Source: Bosea sp. BIWAKO-01 (GTDB taxonomy: Bacteria > Pseudomonadota > Alphaproteobacteria > Rhizobiales > Beijerinckiaceae). From it: a stretch of 64,000 nucleotides of DNA. The stretch is taken from assembly GCF_001748145.1 (NCBI RefSeq), contig NZ_BCQA01000001.1, forward strand, positions 2,692,501 to 2,756,500, read 5' to 3'. The stretch's first letter is position 1; the number at the start of each line of letters is the position of its first letter. The position numbers were made by a program, and so were the translations under genes. This document shows positions 44,701-54,089 of the stretch, piece after piece. The notes under the pieces were generated by a model. It did no database searches. It saw only the letters and a program-made list of their open reading frames with translations, and was not told the origin of the DNA.

Positions 44701-45896
44701 CTGAACTGACAGCCAAGAGCGAACAGGCCGAATGCGGCCAATTGACCGGCGACCAGCATGAAGGGCCATTCGAAGCTGCCCGTGCGGCTGGCGACGATGG
44801 CAAATATCAGCGGCCCGCATATCGAGCCCACGAAGCCGAACAGGCTGGCTCCGGATGTCACGTCGCCGATCAGAGTGGGCGGTGCAACTCGCGCCAGCTC
44901 CGCCATGTGGACACCGTTCCAGCCCATCGATGTGGCACCGACCAGCGCCATGCAGCCATAGACCATCCAGGGACTGGCGGTAGTCGAAGAGACAAGCAGC
45001 ATGATCGCCGAGCCTGCGCCCAGGGCCAGAAGCGAGAGAAGCAGGAGCCCGCCGCCCATGCGATCCGCCAGCCATCCAAAGAAGATGCGTGCGACCGTGC
45101 TCGCTGCAAGCAAGACGGCGATGTAGTGACCGGCCTGTGCCAGGGTCTTCCCGTGCTGCGTGACCATGTAGGTTGCCGTGAACGCCGTGATGCTGGCCTG
45201 CGTTATGGAAAACGCGACTCCCAGCGCGGTGAGCATCGGCAAGGACGGGTGCGAGTTCAGGACCCTGGCTGACCGAGAGAGCGAGGACGGCGAGAGAAAC
45301 AATCGGGGCCAGGCCCGGTTCTGTGGGCCCTTCTCCGCGTCGAGGATTGCTTGAAAGGGCTGAACTAGCACGACGCAGAGAAGGATGATCGCGACAATCG
45401 TCCAGACCGCGCCGACGAAGCCGAGCCCCAGGACCAGAGGCGCGACAACGAGACCGGCTATGGCGCCGCCCAGAGGCACGCCCGCCTGCTTGATCGAAAA
45501 CACAAGCGTACGGTGCCTGGGGGGCGCCGTACGCATCAGCAGCTGGCTGCCAGCCGGCGTATTGGGCGCCAGGCCCAGGCCCACAAGGAGTGCACCGACG
45601 AGGCCGACGAGGCCAAAGGACTGCGACAGGAGCAGGAGACCCGCCGCAACGAAGACCAGGCCGAGCTGCAAGGCTCGGATCGGGCCATGATGATCGAGCA
45701 TCGGGCCGCCGCACGCCAGGAACCAGCAGATGCCGACCGAAACGACTGCCGAAACATAGCCGATGCTCTCTGGCGTCATGCCCCAGCGTTGCGTCAGAAT
45801 CGGGCCCAGGAGAGGGATCGCAGCGGCTGCAAAAGAGCTAATGACTTGCACAAGGAGAGTCGCGCTCAGGGCGCTCGCCCAGACCGGCAGCTTCAA
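44688..45896 (-). CDS. MFS transporter
   Basis: 402-aa major-facilitator permease with about 12 hydrophobic segments. The loop between helices 2 and 3 reads GGPMLDHHGPIRAL, and the SIKQAGVPLGGAIAGLVVAPL segment and the second-half FFGWLADRMGG (the equivalent 8-9 loop) are typical of the CynX/NNP-like and organic-anion branch. Single gene; nothing around it identifies the substrate. Confidence 0.88.
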   Translation of the reverse strand: MKLPVWASALSATLLVQVISSFAAAAIPLLGPILTQRWGMTPESIGYVSAVVSVGICWFLACGGPMLDHHGPIRALQLGLVFVAAGLLLLSQSFGLVGLVGALLVGLGLAPNTPAGSQLLMRTAPPRHRTLVFSIKQAGVPLGGAIAGLVVAPLVLGLGFVGAVWTIVAIILLCVVLVQPFQAILDAEKGPQNRAWPRLFLSPSSLSRSARVLNSHPSLPMLTALGVAFSITQASITAFTATYMVTQHGKTLAQAGHYIAVLLAASTVARIFFGWLADRMGGGLLLLSLLALGAGSAIMLLVSSTTASPWMVYGCMALVGATSMGWNGVHMAELARVAPPTLIGDVTSGASLFGFVGSICGPLIFAIVASRTGSFEWPFMLVAGQLAAFGLFALGCQFRRAA

Positions 45897-46353
45897 GGCA
45901 GACCTCCCGTCCCGTCGCCATTCGTCATTCCCCCTCCAGCTTCAGCACGAGCATGCAGGGATTGCGGCGTTGAACTGGTCTTCCGGCAATGTCGGCGACC
46001 GGTCGAGGCCATTTCCGGGCTATGGGGGCTGCAACAGAAGCATGCGGTTCGCCGGGCTGAGGCCTTTCGCGATTGCTCTCTGAACCCAGTCGAACCGGAC
46101 CAATAGTCGGCTTCTTCCCTTTGCCGCACGGCCGACATGGCTGATCCGGCTAAAATGGACCATTGCTTGGGGAGGCTGTTGTCAGCGGTCACCGCTCCCG
46201 GCGATGCTGGAGCCGTGCCGGTCTTTCGATTCTGCCGATTTGAGCTCGCTTCTGCCGGCGTAGGTCGAAGAGTCTGATGCCGGTTCACGCGCATGGTTGA
46301 TGCGACCCTGAGGTCGTGCTGACGTCGATTGACCGGGTTGAAGGATCTTGCGG
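45897..46353. other. Gene-free stretch between MFS and LysR genes
   Basis: 457 bases between divergent genes. I see no supported ORF, RNA gene or repeat. AAGGA at 46341-46345 is the ribosome site of the LysR gene. GC content is slightly lower than in the flanking genes. Confidence 0.5.
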
Positions 46354-47265
46354 GTGAGGGTGGACGTTCTGGGCCTGCAGGCCTTCGTCAGTATCGCCGA
46401 GCGGGGCAGTTTTCATGCCGCGGCCTCGCATCTCAATCTCTCCCAGACCGCGCTGAGCCATCGGATCCGGAAGCTCGAGGAATCACTCGGAACGACGCTG
46501 CTCTTGCGCACCACGCGCCAGGTCTCGTTGACCCCGGCGGGGTCGGCGCTCCTGCCGCGCGCCCGCAAGATCTTTGAAGAGCTAGGTGCAGCCATCGATG
46601 AGGCGCGGGTCGATGCCGCGGATGCCGAGGAAGAGGTTGCGGTCGGCTGTCTGCCAACCATCGCGGTCCACTGCATGCCGTCGGTGATCGCAGAGTTCGC
46701 CAGACGATATCCGGCAGTGCGCGTCCGGGTGCACGATAACTCGGCTTCGGAGATCGCCGACAAGGTGCAATCGGGCCAGGCCGAGTTCGGCGTGACCATC
46801 GTCGCCGCCAATCGCTGGGACCTCGAGCTCAAGCCGGTGGTCAAGGAGCCGTTCGTGCTCGTCAGTCACCGCAGCATGCCGCTCGCGCGATCGGAGTCGC
46901 TGACCTGGGCGCAGTTGCAGGGGCTGCCGCTCGTGCGGATCAGTGCCGAGACCGGGAATCGCATCCTGATCGACGATGCGCTGGGCGCACGGCGCGAGGC
47001 CCTGACCTGGCGCTACGAGGTCCAGCGCGTCATCACGGCAGTGAGCCTGGTCCGTTCCGCGATCGGTTATGCGATTGTGCCGCAGCTCGCGCTCGACTCT
47101 GTCGATGCCGGCGAACTGGTTGCGATCCCGCTGCGCTCGCCGAGCATCAGCCGCACCCTCGGCATCGTCACCCGCAAGAATATGCTGCTGCGGCCGGCGG
47201 CGCGCGACCTCCTGGCGCTGGTCAGCGAGGCGCTGAGAAACAGTGTCTCGGATAAAGATGCATGA
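46354..47265 (+). CDS. LysR family transcriptional regulator
   Basis: 303 aa from GTG 46354, chosen over TTG 46348 because AAGGA (46341-46345) is 8 bases away. LysR winged helix (LQAFVSIAERGSFHAAASHLN, cited as FVSIAERGSFHAAASHL; LSQTALSHRIRKLEESLGTTLLLRTTRQVSLTPAG as LSHRIRKLEESLGTTLL), then the periplasmic-binding-like effector domain with LVSHRSMPLA and SLVRSAIGYAIVPQLAL. It precedes and faces the same way as the aromatic-acid genes, probably controlling them. Confidence 0.92.
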   Translation: MRVDVLGLQAFVSIAERGSFHAAASHLNLSQTALSHRIRKLEESLGTTLLLRTTRQVSLTPAGSALLPRARKIFEELGAAIDEARVDAADAEEEVAVGCLPTIAVHCMPSVIAEFARRYPAVRVRVHDNSASEIADKVQSGQAEFGVTIVAANRWDLELKPVVKEPFVLVSHRSMPLARSESLTWAQLQGLPLVRISAETGNRILIDDALGARREALTWRYEVQRVITAVSLVRSAIGYAIVPQLALDSVDAGELVAIPLRSPSISRTLGIVTRKNMLLRPAARDLLALVSEALRNSVSDKDA

Positions 47266-47361
47266 AAGTAATCAATCGCTGCATTCTTCTCATTTGATGG
47301 CAGAATAGCTTGGGGTCAGGGTCCTCGCGGGACAAGGAAACGCACAAGCAAGGGACGACCC

Positions 47362-47448
47362 ATGCCTGGCTCCAAAGCAGCGACGATCGCGTTCATCGGA
47401 TTTGACGAGGCGACCGGGCACGGCGCGCGGCAAGGGCGTGGCGCGTGA
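47362..47448 (+). pseudogene. 28-codon dehydrogenase remnant or leader peptide
   Basis: ATG 47362 with AAGGGA 7 bases upstream, ending in a TGA that overlaps the next ATG. The peptide opens with KAATIAFIGFDEA, which looks like the first beta-strand and glycine loop of 6-phosphogluconate-dehydrogenase-like NAD-binding proteins (usual form IAFIGFGEA). It then becomes unrelated text. Read as a truncated oxidoreductase whose start is retained and now couples translation into the TctC-type gene. Confidence 0.45.
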
Positions 47449-48434
47449 TGAGCATCGACCGCCGATCACTCCTTGCGGGGCTGGGTTTGGCCGGCCTCGG
47501 GCACGCGGCGCGGGCGCAGGTCCAGCCGGTGTGGCCGACGCAAATCATTCGGCTCGTGGTGCCGTTCACTCCGGGCGGCAGCACCGACCTCCTCGCGCGC
47601 CTGATTGCCAACCGATTGGAGCGCACGATCCCCGGCAAGGGCTTCGTCATCGAGAACCGCCCCGGCGCCGGCGGCATGATCGCGGCGAGCCAGGTCGCGA
47701 AATCCGATCCGGACGGCCATACGCTGATGATGGGTCATATCGGCACGCTTGCCTTCAACCCGGCACTCTATCCCAACGTACCCTATGATCCGGTCAAGGA
47801 TTTCCAGCCGGTGGCCCTGGTCGCCATGGTGCCGAACATCCTCGTCATCAACCCGAGCCTGCCGGCGAACTCGTTCCAGGAATTCGTGGCCTATGCCAAG
47901 GCCAATCCGGGCAAGCTGAACTACAGCTCCGGCGGGCAAGGCAGCGCGGCGCATATTGCCGGTGCCTATCTCGCGCATCGGGCGGGTTTCGAGGCGATCC
48001 ATGTGCCCTATCGCGGCACCGCACCGTCGGTGACGGATCTGGTCGCCGGTTCCGTGCAGTTCACGCTGACCGGCGGTCCGGCGGTGTTGCCGCTCGCCGC
48101 AGCGGGCCAGCTGCGTGCGCTCGGCGTCGCCAGCTCCGAGCGCACCTCTTTTGCTCCACAGCTCCCGACCATTGCCGAAAGCGGGCTGCCGGGTTTCGAG
48201 GCTGTGCAGTGGTACGGCATCGTTGCCCCCGCACACACGCCGGCCGCAATTGTCGAGCGCCTCAACCGCGAGATCAATGCGCTGCTCGACCAGCCCGAAT
48301 TTGTCGCGGCGCTCGATCGCGACGGCGCGATTGCGCGCCGCGAGACGCCAGAGGGCTTCGGGCGTCTGATCGCGTCGGAAGGGACGCTGTGGCGCGATAT
48401 CATCACGCGTGCCAGCATCAAGGGCGGAGGCTGA
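47448..48434 (+). CDS. Tripartite tricarboxylate transporter-type binding protein (TctC/Bug)
   Basis: 328 aa from ATG 47448 (GTG 47445 also possible). Leader IDRRSLLAGLGLAGLG with a twin-arginine. Bug-family marks: PTQIIRLVVPFTPGGSTDLLAR (cited as RLVVPFTPGGSTDLLAR), VIENRPGAGGMIAA, NYSSGGQGSAAHIAG and HVPYRGTAPSVTDLVAG. Binds carboxylates or aromatic acids. No TctA/TctB membrane genes are in this cluster, as is common for orphan Bug proteins. Confidence 0.92.
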   Translation: MSIDRRSLLAGLGLAGLGHAARAQVQPVWPTQIIRLVVPFTPGGSTDLLARLIANRLERTIPGKGFVIENRPGAGGMIAASQVAKSDPDGHTLMMGHIGTLAFNPALYPNVPYDPVKDFQPVALVAMVPNILVINPSLPANSFQEFVAYAKANPGKLNYSSGGQGSAAHIAGAYLAHRAGFEAIHVPYRGTAPSVTDLVAGSVQFTLTGGPAVLPLAAAGQLRALGVASSERTSFAPQLPTIAESGLPGFEAVQWYGIVAPAHTPAAIVERLNREINALLDQPEFVAALDRDGAIARRETPEGFGRLIASEGTLWRDIITRASIKGGG

Positions 48435-48437
48435 GCG

Positions 48438-49553
48438 ATGTCGCAGATTGCCGTGCCATGCATGCTGATCCGGGGCGGTACGTCCAAGGGCGCCTATTTC
48501 CTCGCCGAAGATCTGCCGGTTGGCACGGCCGCGCGGGACGCGTTCCTGCTCGCGGTGATGGGCTCACCCGACAAGCGCCAGGTCGACGGGCTTGGCGGCG
48601 CCCATCCGTTGACGAGCAAGGTCGCGATCGTCTCGCGCTCGAGCGAGCCGGGCTGCGACGTTGATTTCCTGTTTGCGCAGGTCGGCGTCGAAACCGCGTC
48701 GGTCGACACCACGCCGAACTGCGGCAACATTCTCGCCGGTATCGGTCCCTTCGCGCTGGCGCGGGGCCTGGTCCGAGCAGAGGGCGCCAGCACCACGGTG
48801 CGGGTTCGGACGCTGAACACGGGCACCGTCGCCGATCTCACCATGCGGACCGAGGCCGGTCAGGCTGGTGTCGAGGGCGATGCCCGCATCGATGGCGTGC
48901 CCGGGACCTCCGCGCCGATCGACATCAGCTTCCTCGGCACGGAAGGCTCCGTCTGTGGCGCACTGCTGCCGACGGGAAATCCGGTCGACATCATCGATGG
49001 TGTCGAATGCACCCTGATCGACAACGGCATGCCGGTCATCGTTTTGCGGGCGGTTGATGTCGGGCGCACCGGCCACGAAGCCCGCGAAGTGCTGCAAGAG
49101 GATACGGAGCTGAAGCAGCGCATCGAGCGCATCCGCCTCGCGGCCGGGCCGATGATGAATCTCGGCGATGTGGCCAAGATGGTGGTCCCGAAGATCGCCC
49201 TTGTCGCGCGTCCGGTTGCAGGCTCGATCGCGACGCGCAGCTTCATCCCGCATGAGTGCCACGCGTCGATCGGTGTCTTTGCTGCGGTGACGGTGGCGAC
49301 AGCCGCAGCCCTGCCGGGGTCGCCGGCAGCTTCGGTCGCCGCGATGCCTACCGGTCGCGAACGCGCGATTTCGGTCGAGCATCCGACCGGGGAATTCACC
49401 GTGAAGCTCACCGTGGGTGGCACGACGGAGCGCCCCGTCATCGAGCGTGCCGGCCTGCTGCGCACCGCGCGCATTCTGATGGATGGCCAGGCCTACGTGC
49501 CGCCGCATGCGCTCGCGCGCAGCGGCGACGAAGCACGCAGCGCCGCCGAATAG
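48438..49553 (+). CDS. 4-oxalomesaconate tautomerase-like (GalD/PrpF family)
   Basis: 371-aa PrpF-family isomerase. Visible motifs: MLIRGGTSKGAYF near the N-terminus (with the active-site Lys of the family), DGLGGAHPLTSKVAIV and DTTPNCGNILAGIGPFA, which holds the conserved Cys. GalD interconverts keto and enol forms of 4-oxalomesaconate in gallate and protocatechuate 4,5-cleavage pathways. The following GalB- and LigK-like genes make that role more likely than aconitate isomerisation. 3 bases after the TctC-type gene. Confidence 0.82.
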   Translation: MSQIAVPCMLIRGGTSKGAYFLAEDLPVGTAARDAFLLAVMGSPDKRQVDGLGGAHPLTSKVAIVSRSSEPGCDVDFLFAQVGVETASVDTTPNCGNILAGIGPFALARGLVRAEGASTTVRVRTLNTGTVADLTMRTEAGQAGVEGDARIDGVPGTSAPIDISFLGTEGSVCGALLPTGNPVDIIDGVECTLIDNGMPVIVLRAVDVGRTGHEAREVLQEDTELKQRIERIRLAAGPMMNLGDVAKMVVPKIALVARPVAGSIATRSFIPHECHASIGVFAAVTVATAAALPGSPAASVAAMPTGRERAISVEHPTGEFTVKLTVGGTTERPVIERAGLLRTARILMDGQAYVPPHALARSGDEARSAAE

Positions 49554-49579
49554 GACCGAGAAGAGAGGATTACAGCTCA

Positions 49580-50305
49580 ATGGCGAGCCTGCAGAAGACG
49601 GGTCTGGTGATTACCGCCCACCCCGGCGATTTCGTCTGGCGTGCGGGCGGTGCCATCGCCTTGCATGCCAGGCAGGGCATGCGGGTAAAGATCCTGTGCC
49701 TGGCCTATGGCGAGCGCGGCGAAAGCCAGTTCGCCTGGAAACAGGCGGGTGTGCGCGTGGAGGACGTCAAGGCGCAGCGTCGCGAAGAAGCCGAGCGCGC
49801 CGCCGCGGTCCTCGGGGCCGAGATCGAATTCATGGATGCCGGCGACTACCCGCTGCGCACGACAGGCCCGATGCTCGACCGGGCGATCGACCTCTTCCAT
49901 GAGCTCAGTCCCAGCTTTGTGCTGACCCATGCGCTCGAAGACCCCTACAATGTCGACCATCCCGAAGCAGCGCGCTTCGCGCAGGAAGCGCGGATCATCG
50001 CGCAGGCCGCAGGTCATAAGCCGGATCCCGCACGCCCCTATGCCGCACCGCCCGTCTTCCTTTTCGAGCCGCACCAGCCCGAGCAGTGCAATTTCAAGCC
50101 GAACCTGATCCTCAACATCGACGAGGTCTGGGAGACGAAGCGCAAGGCCTTCGAAATCCTGGCCGCGCAGAAGCATCTCTGGGAATACTATACGCGGGTG
50201 GCGCTGAATCGGGGCATGCAGGGAGGGCGCAACTCCGGCAAGGCGATGACTTACGGTGAGGCCTACCAGCGCCTGTTCCCCGAAGCCCTGGAGTCCCTGG
50301 CATGA
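49580..50305 (+). CDS. 4-oxalomesaconate hydratase-like (GalB type, PIG-L fold)
   Basis: 241 aa from ATG 49580. PIG-L/LmbE zinc fold: [12 protein letters not shown] (H14, D17), in which the FVWRAGG tail is characteristic of GalB-type hydratases rather than deacetylases, and [12 protein letters not shown] with the third ligand H127. GalB hydrates 4-oxalomesaconate to 4-carboxy-4-hydroxy-2-oxoadipate using zinc. It overlaps the aldolase-like gene by 4 bases, matching consecutive pathway steps. Confidence 0.83.
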   Translation: MASLQKTGLVITAHPGDFVWRAGGAIALHARQGMRVKILCLAYGERGESQFAWKQAGVRVEDVKAQRREEAERAAAVLGAEIEFMDAGDYPLRTTGPMLDRAIDLFHELSPSFVLTHALEDPYNVDHPEAARFAQEARIIAQAAGHKPDPARPYAAPPVFLFEPHQPEQCNFKPNLILNIDEVWETKRKAFEILAAQKHLWEYYTRVALNRGMQGGRNSGKAMTYGEAYQRLFPEALESLA

Positions 50306-50985
50306 CCGGCGTCGTCATCCGCACGAAGAAACGGGCTGCAAGCGCCGATATGGCGGCATTCCAGGAGCTTGGCGTCTCGACCACCCATGAGGCCATGGGC
50401 CGGACCGGGCTGATGAAGCCCTATATGCGCCCGATCTATGCCGGTGCCTCGATCGCCGGGGGAGCCGTCACCGTCCTCGCCCAACCCGGCGACAACTGGA
50501 TGATCCATGTCGCGATCGAGCAGGTCATGCCCGGCGACATACTTGTGGTCGCCTGCACGGCAGATAACACTGACGGCATGTTCGGCGACCTTCTCGCGAC
50601 CTCCCTCAGGGCGCGCGGTGGCATCGGCCTCATCATCGATGCCGGCGTGCGCGATGTACGCGTGCTGACCGAGATGGGGTTCCCGGTCTGGTCGCGCGCG
50701 ATCTCGGCCAAGGGCACCGTCAAGGCGACGCTCGGATCGGTGAACGTGCCGGTGGTCTGTGCCGGTGCGATGATCAATCCCGGCGACGTGATCGTCGCGG
50801 ACGATGATGGCGTGGTGGTGGTTCCACGGCTCGACGCAGAGAGGGTTGCTGCCGCAGCGCGGTCGCGGGAAGCGAATGAAGATGAGAAGCGTCGCCGGCT
50901 CTCCGCCGGCGAACTCGGGCTTGATATGTATGGAATGCGCGATGGGCTGGCGAAGGCCGGGCTCGTCTATCGCGACGACAACTAA
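50302..50985 (+). CDS. 4-carboxy-4-hydroxy-2-oxoadipate aldolase-like (RraA/LigK fold)
   Basis: 227-aa RraA-fold class II aldolase. [19 protein letters not shown] and [17 protein letters not shown] (the GxRD metal/substrate site) and the [16 protein letters not shown] end are family signatures. In the pathway it would split the GalB product to pyruvate and oxaloacetate and decarboxylate oxaloacetate. With the two preceding enzymes it gives the full lower part of the gallate/protocatechuate 4,5 route. Confidence 0.87.
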   Translation: MTGVVIRTKKRAASADMAAFQELGVSTTHEAMGRTGLMKPYMRPIYAGASIAGGAVTVLAQPGDNWMIHVAIEQVMPGDILVVACTADNTDGMFGDLLATSLRARGGIGLIIDAGVRDVRVLTEMGFPVWSRAISAKGTVKATLGSVNVPVVCAGAMINPGDVIVADDDGVVVVPRLDAERVAAAARSREANEDEKRRRLSAGELGLDMYGMRDGLAKAGLVYRDDN

Positions 50986-51030
50986 AAGGCGGCTCGAAAA
51001 CAAGAGCCAGACCCAGGGAGGGGTACCACG

Positions 51031-52206
51031 ATGACATTCCGCAGGACGGTTCTGAAGGGCTTCATGGCAGGTGCGCTCGCAGCGACACTGGGCTCCGCGG
51101 CGCAGGCCCAGGAGGTGGTCAAGGTCGGGCTGATCCTGCCGATGACGGGGCCTTTTGCGTCGACGGGGCGCCAGATCGAGGCTGCCGTGAAGCTCTTCCT
51201 GGCTCAGAACGGCGCAACGCATGGTGGAAAGCGCCTGGAAGTCATCCTCAAGGACGATACCGGCAACGCTGACGCGACGCGCCGGATCGCACAGGAACTC
51301 GTGGTCAACGACAAGGTTGCGGTTCTGGCTGGCTTCGGCCTGACGCCACTCGCCATGGCGACGGCCCCGATCGCGACCCAGGCCAAGGTCCCCCAGATCG
51401 TCATGGCTGCAGCGACGGCGTCGATCACCGAGGCCTCGCCTTTCATTGCCCGCACCTCGTTCACCTTGCCACAGGCCTCCGAGCCGATGGCGGACTGGGC
51501 CTGGTCCAACGGCATCAAGAACGTCTTCACCGTCGTGACCGATTACGGCCCGGGGATCGACGCCGAGACCTCCTTCGCCACCAAGTTCAAGGCCGCTGGC
51601 GGCACAGTCGAAAGCGTGCGCGTGCCGTTGCGCAACCCGGATTTTGCGCCGTTCCTGCAGCGCGTCTCCGAGGCAAAGCCCGATGCCCTGTTCGTGTTCG
51701 TGCCGTCCGGCATCGGCGCGCAGTTCATGAAGCAGTTCGTCGAGCGCGGCCTCGACAAGGCCGGCGTCAAGCTGATCGGCCCAGGCGATGTGGTCGATGA
51801 CGATATCCTCAACGGCATGGGGGACGTCGCGATCGGCGCCATCACCACGCATCATTATTCGGCCAAGCATGACAGCGCCGCCAACCAGGCCTTCGTGAAG
51901 GCGTTCGAGGCCGCCAATCCCGGCATGCGTCCGAACTTCATGGCCGTTGGCGGATATGACGGCATGCGGCTGATCGCCGAGGCGCTCAAGGCGACAAATG
52001 GCGACGCCAGCGGCGAGAAGCTCATCGCGGCGATGAAGGGCGCCTCCTGGGAGAGCCCGCGCGGACCGATCACGATCGATCCGGCGACGCGCGACATCAT
52101 TCAGAACATCTATGTGCGCAAGACAGAGAAGATCGGCTCCGACCTGTACAATGTGGAATTCGCCACGATTCCACAGGTCAAGGATCCGGTGAAGGCGCGC
52201 AAATAG
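51031..52206 (+). CDS. Branched-chain/aromatic-acid ABC transporter binding protein
   Basis: 391-aa LivJ-type binding protein. Leader FRRTVLKGFMAGALAATLG with AQAQ cleavage. VKVGLILPMTGPFASTGRQIE (cited as VGLILPMTGPFASTGRQ), AVLAGFGLTPLAMATAPIA and VTDYGPGIDAE are family positions. GGGAGG precedes the ATG. In aromatic-catabolic clusters this family often binds aromatic acids instead of Leu/Ile/Val. Confidence 0.92.
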   Translation: MTFRRTVLKGFMAGALAATLGSAAQAQEVVKVGLILPMTGPFASTGRQIEAAVKLFLAQNGATHGGKRLEVILKDDTGNADATRRIAQELVVNDKVAVLAGFGLTPLAMATAPIATQAKVPQIVMAAATASITEASPFIARTSFTLPQASEPMADWAWSNGIKNVFTVVTDYGPGIDAETSFATKFKAAGGTVESVRVPLRNPDFAPFLQRVSEAKPDALFVFVPSGIGAQFMKQFVERGLDKAGVKLIGPGDVVDDDILNGMGDVAIGAITTHHYSAKHDSAANQAFVKAFEAANPGMRPNFMAVGGYDGMRLIAEALKATNGDASGEKLIAAMKGASWESPRGPITIDPATRDIIQNIYVRKTEKIGSDLYNVEFATIPQVKDPVKARK

Positions 52207-52233
52207 GCGGTCTGACGCGGCCGGACCGACGAC

Positions 52234-53091
52234 ATGCTCACCATCCTGTTCGATGGCATCGCCTATGGGATGGTGCTGTTCGTCCTCGCTTGCGGGCTTT
52301 CCGTGACGATGGGGTTGATGAATTTCGTCAACCTCGCCCATGGCGCCTTCGCCATGCTCGGCGGCTATGTCACCGTGCTGCTGATGCAGCGGCTCGGCCT
52401 GCCGTTCCTGGCTTCGCTTCCGGCCGCCTTCCTTGCGGCTGCGCTGGCGGGGATCGTGCTCGAGCGGCTCGTCTATCGGCCGATGTATGCCAAGAGCCAT
52501 CTCGATCAGGTGATGTTCTCGATCGGGCTCGTCTTCATGGCGGTTGCGGGCACTGACTGGCTGCTCGGCTCGAGCCAGCAGATCATCCAGCTCCCACCCT
52601 GGCTTCAGGGGCGGTTCTACGTGTTCGGCGTTGGCATCGGCTACTATCGCCTGTTCGTGATCGGCATCTGCGGGCTGCTCGCGGTCACGCTGCAATGGGG
52701 ATTCGCGAAAACACGGTTCGGCAGCCGGTTGCGTGCTGCCGTGGATGATGCGCGCGTGGCGCGTGGCCTGGGCATTCCGGTGAACCGGTTGTTCGCCCTG
52801 ACCTTTGCGCTCGGTTCCGGACTGGCGGGGCTCGGCGGCGCGCTCGGGATCGAGCTCATGGGGCTCGATCCAACCTTTCCGCTGAAGTTCATGATCTACT
52901 TCCTGATCGTCGTCACGGTCGGCGGCACCTCAACGATCACCGGCCCCTTCCTCGCGGCCATGCTGCTCGGCGTCGCCGACGTGATGGGCAAATATCTGGT
53001 CCCGCAGGCCGGAGCCTTCATCATCTACACGCTGATGGTCATCCTGTTGCTGCTGCGCCCCGAGGGCCTGTTCGCGAGGGCTCGCACATGA
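52234..53091 (+). CDS. LivH-type ABC transporter permease
   Basis: 285-aa permease with about eight helices. LivH signature NFVNLAHGAFAMLGGYV and the R-A-A-V-D-D-A-R region GSRLRAAVDDARVARGLGIPV; the C-terminal LLRPEGLFA is typical. 27 bases after the binding-protein gene and overlapping the LivM-type gene by 4. Confidence 0.94.
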   Translation: MLTILFDGIAYGMVLFVLACGLSVTMGLMNFVNLAHGAFAMLGGYVTVLLMQRLGLPFLASLPAAFLAAALAGIVLERLVYRPMYAKSHLDQVMFSIGLVFMAVAGTDWLLGSSQQIIQLPPWLQGRFYVFGVGIGYYRLFVIGICGLLAVTLQWGFAKTRFGSRLRAAVDDARVARGLGIPVNRLFALTFALGSGLAGLGGALGIELMGLDPTFPLKFMIYFLIVVTVGGTSTITGPFLAAMLLGVADVMGKYLVPQAGAFIIYTLMVILLLLRPEGLFARART

Positions 53092-54089
53092 GCGGGACGG
53101 CTCTTGAACAGCGCGTCAGGCACTCGCTGCGCCGCGCCCGGCGCTGGCACCCCGCCGAGCTGGCTTTCTGGCTCTTCGCCGCAGCGTCCTTCGTGCTGTT
53201 TCCAACGCGCTTTCTGATCCTCAACGAGATCGCGATCCTTGCCCTGTTCGCCCTCTCGCTCGATCTGATCCTCGGCTATGCCGGGATCGTATCGCTTGGG
53301 CATGCCGCGTTCCTGGGGATGGGCGCTTATTCGGCCGGGCTGTTCGCCAAGTTTGTCACGGCCGATCCACTGGCCGGCCTGGCATTCGGCATGGCGACAT
53401 CCGCGCTGCTCGGGCTGCTCACCAGTCCGCTCGTCCTGCGGGGCACGGATCTGACCCGCCTCATGATCACGCTCGGCGTGGCATTGATCCTCTACGAGGT
53501 TGCGAACTCGCTCTCATGGCTCACCGGTGGCGCCGACGGCCTGCAGGGCATCACGATGGCACCGATCTTCGGGACGTTCGATTTCGATATCTTCGGGCGC
53601 ACGGCCTATCTCTATTCGCTGTCGGTGCTGTTCATCCTGTTCCTGATCGCGCGGCGCATCGTGAATTCGCCGTTCTGCCTGTCCCTTCGCGGCATTCGCG
53701 ACAATCAACTGCGCGCTGCGGCATCCGGCGTGCCGATACCTTGGCGCCTTGCGGCCATCTATGCCTTGTCGGCGGCCTATGCCGGGGCGGCGGGCGCCTT
53801 GCTCGCCCAGACCACGCAATTCGTCTCGCTCGACGTGTTCGACTTCCATCGATCGGCCGACCTGATGCTGGTGCTGATCATCGGCGGGGCCGGCTATCTC
53901 TATGGCGGCCTGATCGGTGCGATCGCGTTCAAGTTCCTGCAGGACGCCATCGCGACCTTCACCCCGCAATACTGGATGTTCTGGATCGGGCTGTTCCTCG
54001 TCCTCTTCGTCCTTGGTGGCCGTGAACTGATCCATGGCGCGATCAAGGCCCTGGTCGCGCGGTTTCCGAAACGCAGGGCCTCGTCGTGA
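53088..54089 (+). CDS. LivM-type ABC transporter permease
   Basis: 333-aa permease with about ten helices. LILGYAGIVSLGHAAFLGMGAY and SLRGIRDNQLRAAASGVP are LivM landmarks. N-terminal ~30 residues are Arg-rich and cytoplasmic. Heterodimer partner of the LivH-type subunit; overlaps both neighbours by 4 bases. Confidence 0.94.
   Translation: MSGTALEQRVRHSLRRARRWHPAELAFWLFAAASFVLFPTRFLILNEIAILALFALSLDLILGYAGIVSLGHAAFLGMGAYSAGLFAKFVTADPLAGLAFGMATSALLGLLTSPLVLRGTDLTRLMITLGVALILYEVANSLSWLTGGADGLQGITMAPIFGTFDFDIFGRTAYLYSLSVLFILFLIARRIVNSPFCLSLRGIRDNQLRAAASGVPIPWRLAAIYALSAAYAGAAGALLAQTTQFVSLDVFDFHRSADLMLVLIIGGAGYLYGGLIGAIAFKFLQDAIATFTPQYWMFWIGLFLVLFVLGGRELIHGAIKALVARFPKRRASS

Noticed and set aside
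50263..52695. 810-codon minus-strand ORF opposite the aldolase and LivJ/LivH-type genes
   Set aside because: Antisense shadow; rich in His/Arg/Glu, no domain, and both plus-strand genes carry family signatures.
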